From Aquificaceae bacterium (GTDB lineage Bacteria; Aquificota; Aquificia; Aquificales; Aquificaceae): 6,131 nt of DNA. Under the pieces are notes generated by a model. The model was not told the origin of the DNA. It saw only the letters and a list, made by a program, of their open reading frames with translations, and searched no databases. Position 1 is the first letter of the stretch. Every line of letters starts with the position of its first letter. This document shows positions 5,904-6,131 of the stretch, piece by piece. A program made the position numbers and the translations under genes. The DNA lies in the NCBI GenBank assembly GCA_026983685.1, contig JALSTO010000334.1, forward strand, positions 1-6,131, read 5' to 3'.

Positions 5904-6131
5904 ATGAATAGAGTTGTCCTTGAGGACCTCACACAGCAGAAGGAAAGTCCTGAATACCTTCAGATAAGCTGGGCTGCTGCTATGACCCTCGGACTGATCC
6001 CAGGTCAGTTTTACAGGAACACAAAGCTCAGCTGTATAAATACGCTCCTTACCTATCCCTCTGGCTGTCATGCCACCTGTGCTTACTGCGGACTTCAGAA
6101 AGCGAGGGATATGGAGTATTCAAAGAAGAAC
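5904..6131 (+). CDS. Radical SAM enzyme, N-terminal part (cut by window edge)
   Basis: The first 76 residues of a radical S-adenosylmethionine protein are present; the 3' end lies outside the window. The [4Fe-4S] motif is C55-x3-C59-x2-C62, with Tyr61 before the last cysteine as in the common CxxxCxYC form, preceded by LTYPSGC. This cluster reductively cleaves SAM to the 5'-deoxyadenosyl radical. An additional Cys44 lies upstream. The N-terminus (to about residue 40) is a short helical leader with no signal peptide, so the enzyme is cytosolic. GGAGGT at 5891-5896 lies 7 nt before ATG 5904. The layout recalls biotin-synthase/lipoyl-synthase-like radical SAM proteins, including the two-component lipoyl synthases LipS1/LipS2, but the fragment is too short to decide. 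The class is certain; the substrate is not. Confidence 0.85.
   Translation, partial: MNRVVLEDLTQQKESPEYLQISWAAAMTLGLIPGQFYRNTKLSCINTLLTYPSGCHATCAYCGLQKARDMEYSKKN

Noticed and set aside
1..6131. CRISPR array, tRNA/rRNA gene, insertion sequence or prophage remnants
   Set aside because: No spaced direct repeats, cloverleaf sequences, transposase-like proteins or terminal inverted repeats are visible. Nearly the whole window is accounted for by coding sequence with uniform composition.

Overview
The window reads as a compact chromosomal segment of a thermophilic, Gram-negative (diderm) bacterium. The best guess is the Aquificaceae (Aquifex/Hydrogenivirga/Thermocrinis-like). This is inference, from four observations: heavy use of AGG/AGA for Arg and ATA for Ile, Lys/Glu-rich proteins, very tight gene packing with strong AGGAGG ribosome-binding sites, and outer-membrane proteins and lipoproteins. 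No database search was possible.

Left part (1-1515), housekeeping and regulation. The tail of an unidentified gene is followed 7 bp later by a YggS/PLPBP-type pyridoxal-phosphate homeostasis protein. Its stop codon overlaps the TTG start of a small stand-alone ModE-type winged-helix regulator with no molybdate-binding domain. Facing these, and overlapping the regulator tail-to-tail by 12 bp, is a minus-strand O6-alkylguanine-DNA alkyltransferase (PCHRV active site). A short divergent intergenic region (1516-1584) carries a good sigma70-like promoter for the rightward operon.

Central part (1585-5857), an envelope operon and the most interesting part of the window. Four genes run rightward with 8-11 bp gaps, each internal Shine-Dalgarno fused to the upstream stop codon. 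They are: (1) a CsgG-family lipoprotein with a glycine-rich insert and a FlgT-C-like C-terminal domain; (2) a 612-aa secreted protein with an N-terminal LamG-like beta-sandwich, a Pro-rich linker, a FlgT-N/LPP20-like domain, a TolB-N/FlgT-M-like middle and a small C-terminal alpha/beta domain; (3) an LPP20-family lipoprotein on a charged linker; (4) a predicted 8-stranded outer-membrane beta-barrel ending in Phe. The domain set (CsgG, LPP20, FlgT-N, FlgT-C) recalls the parts of the Vibrio flagellar outer-membrane ring proteins FlgO/FlgP/FlgT and the curli exporter CsgG, but distributed differently and without flagellar or curli genes in view. The proteins plausibly form a periplasmic/outer-membrane ring or export assembly of unknown purpose.

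Right end (5858-6131). A consensus TATAAT lies just after the barrel gene and probably starts a new transcript. That transcript encodes the first 76 residues of a radical SAM enzyme (C-x3-C-x2-C cluster motif), cut by the window edge. The family resembles biotin-synthase/lipoyl-synthase-like radical SAM proteins, but the substrate cannot be fixed from this fragment.
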